Positions 6,421-7,184 of a stretch of DNA of 7,184 nt are shown in pieces. This DNA comes from Flavobacteriaceae bacterium (GTDB lineage: Bacteria > Bacteroidota > Bacteroidia > Flavobacteriales > Flavobacteriaceae), in assembly GCA_030633285.1 (NCBI GenBank), contig DAOVTC010000050.1, positions 1-7,184 of the forward strand, in the 5' to 3' direction. The notes below the pieces were generated by a model that saw nothing but the letters and a program-made list of their open reading frames with translations, was not told where the DNA came from and did no database searches. Every line of letters starts with the position of its first letter. Position 1 is the first letter of the stretch. The position numbers were made by a program, and so were the translations under genes.

Positions 6421-7184
6421 TTAATGTTTGAAATGTCTAGTAGCAGTAAATACCATTGACATATTATGTTCATTACAATAATCAATTGATAATTGATCTT
6501 TTATTGAGCCGCCAGGTTGAATAACAGTTGTTATTCCAACATTGTCAGCTATTTCTACACAATCAGGAAAAGGAAAAAATGCATCACTAGCCATTACAGC
6601 TCCTTTTAGATCAAAATTAAAATATTGTGCTTTTGTTATGGCTTGATTTAAGGCATCAACTCTTGAAGTTTGTCCGGTACCACTTGCACAAAGCTGTTTG
6701 TTTTTTGCTAAAACAATAGTGTTAGATTTAGTGTGCTTACAAATTTTTGATGCAAATAACAAATCTTCTACCTCTCTTTTTGTTGGATTTAATTTTGTTG
6801 CTTGTGATAATATTTCTTTTGTATCCGTTTTAAAATCTTTATCTTGAACTAAAACACCATTTAAGCAAGTTCTTACCGTAGTTTCAGGAAAACCAACATC
6901 TTTTTGGATTAATAAAATTCTATTTTTCTTTCCTTTGAGAATACTAAGAGCTTCATTTTCATATGAAGGAGCAATTACTACTTCACAAAATAATTTATGA
7001 ATTTCTGTAGCTGTTGCAACATCAATTTTAGTATTAGCAATTAAAACTCCTCCAAAGGCAGATTGAGGATCACCAGCCAAAGCATCAATATAAGCTTGTG
7101 AAATTTTATCTCTTTGTGCAATTCCACAGGCATTATTGTGTTTTAGAATTGCAAAAGTTGGTTTATCACCTTTAAATTCATTCA
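6421..7184 (-). CDS. purH: Bifunctional PurH, AICAR transformylase domain (partial, C-terminal half)
   Basis: PurH performs the last two steps of de novo IMP synthesis: formylation of AICAR with 10-formyl-THF, then cyclisation. The window holds the last 253 codons, open at the right edge (first complete codon at 7182), about half of the usual length of roughly 500 residues. This part is the transformylase domain. Numbering from the first visible residue, KHNNACG (14-20) holds the catalytic Lys-His pair, followed by DALAGDPQSAFGGV (33-46), KHTKSN (149-154), GQTSRVDA (170-177), SDAFFPFPD (199-207) and QPGGS (222-226). The protein ends VFTATRHFKH, the standard PurH terminus. The N-terminal IMP cyclohydrolase domain lies outside. 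The reading frame is open to the edge, so an apparent start within it (TTG at 7080) is an internal Leu codon. The placement upstream of mreB is a recurrent Bacteroidota arrangement. Confidence 0.96.
   Translation of the reverse strand, partial: NEFKGDKPTFAILKHNNACGIAQRDKISQAYIDALAGDPQSAFGGVLIANTKIDVATATEIHKLFCEVVIAPSYENEALSILKGKKNRILLIQKDVGFPETTVRTCLNGVLVQDKDFKTDTKEILSQATKLNPTKREVEDLLFASKICKHTKSNTIVLAKNKQLCASGTGQTSRVDALNQAITKAQYFNFDLKGAVMASDAFFPFPDCVEIADNVGITTVIQPGGSIKDQLSIDYCNEHNMSMVFTATRHFKH

Noticed and set aside
7078..7080. TTG as a start codon for a short purH-like protein
   Set aside because: The frame continues unbroken to the window edge and encodes the essential KHNNACG motif upstream, so this is an internal Leu codon of a longer PurH.
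1..7184. Mobile element, CRISPR array, prophage or defence cassette
   Set aside because: No transposase, integrase, direct-repeat array or terminal repeats were seen. All genes are core housekeeping genes in a familiar order.

Overview
The window looks like a piece of chromosome from a low-GC member of the Bacteroidota, most likely the Flavobacteriia. Four things support this. The ProRS tail, PBP2, MreD and PurH (KHNNACG motif) read like flavobacterial versions. The gene order purH-mreB-mreC-mreD-mrdA-rodA is the one I associate with this phylum. The tRNA promoter has the Bacteroidota form, TTG - 19 nt - TAnnTTTG. None of the genes I checked has a Shine-Dalgarno sequence, which is also usual in this phylum. 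The taxonomic placement comes from recognition, not from a database search.

Plus strand, left side (1-622): the last 41 codons of proS (prolyl-tRNA synthetase), then a clear promoter, a complete tRNA-Glu(TTC) gene, rpsT (ribosomal protein S20) and a strong hairpin terminator. The promoter lies upstream of the tRNA and no separate promoter is evident before rpsT. The tRNA and rpsT are therefore probably one transcript, split by tRNA processing. The 175 bases between rpsT and rodA hold the terminator and otherwise nothing I can support.

Minus strand, most of the window (6256 down to 741): a compact five-gene elongasome (rod complex) operon, mreB-mreC-mreD-mrdA-rodA. Gaps are 18 and 6 bases and overlaps are 8 and 20 bases. 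MreB is the actin-like filament under the membrane. MreC and MreD link it to the periplasm. PBP2 (mrdA) is the peptidoglycan transpeptidase and RodA the SEDS glycosyltransferase that polymerises lipid II. Together they drive lateral wall growth and rod shape. All key catalytic and nucleotide-binding motifs are intact. The bidirectional terminator at 587-622 can serve both rpsT and rodA.

Right end (6421-7184, minus strand): the C-terminal half of purH, covering the AICAR transformylase domain and running off the window. The 164-base purH-mreB gap holds an AT-rich hairpin, a perfect 14-bp palindrome and a candidate -7 element for mreB.

This is a conserved core region. I found no mobile element, CRISPR array, defence cassette or unknown system. 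The observations worth a second look are small: regulatory structure before mreB, a Cys/His cluster in PBP2, the forced GTG start of rodA, and the tRNA-rpsT linkage.
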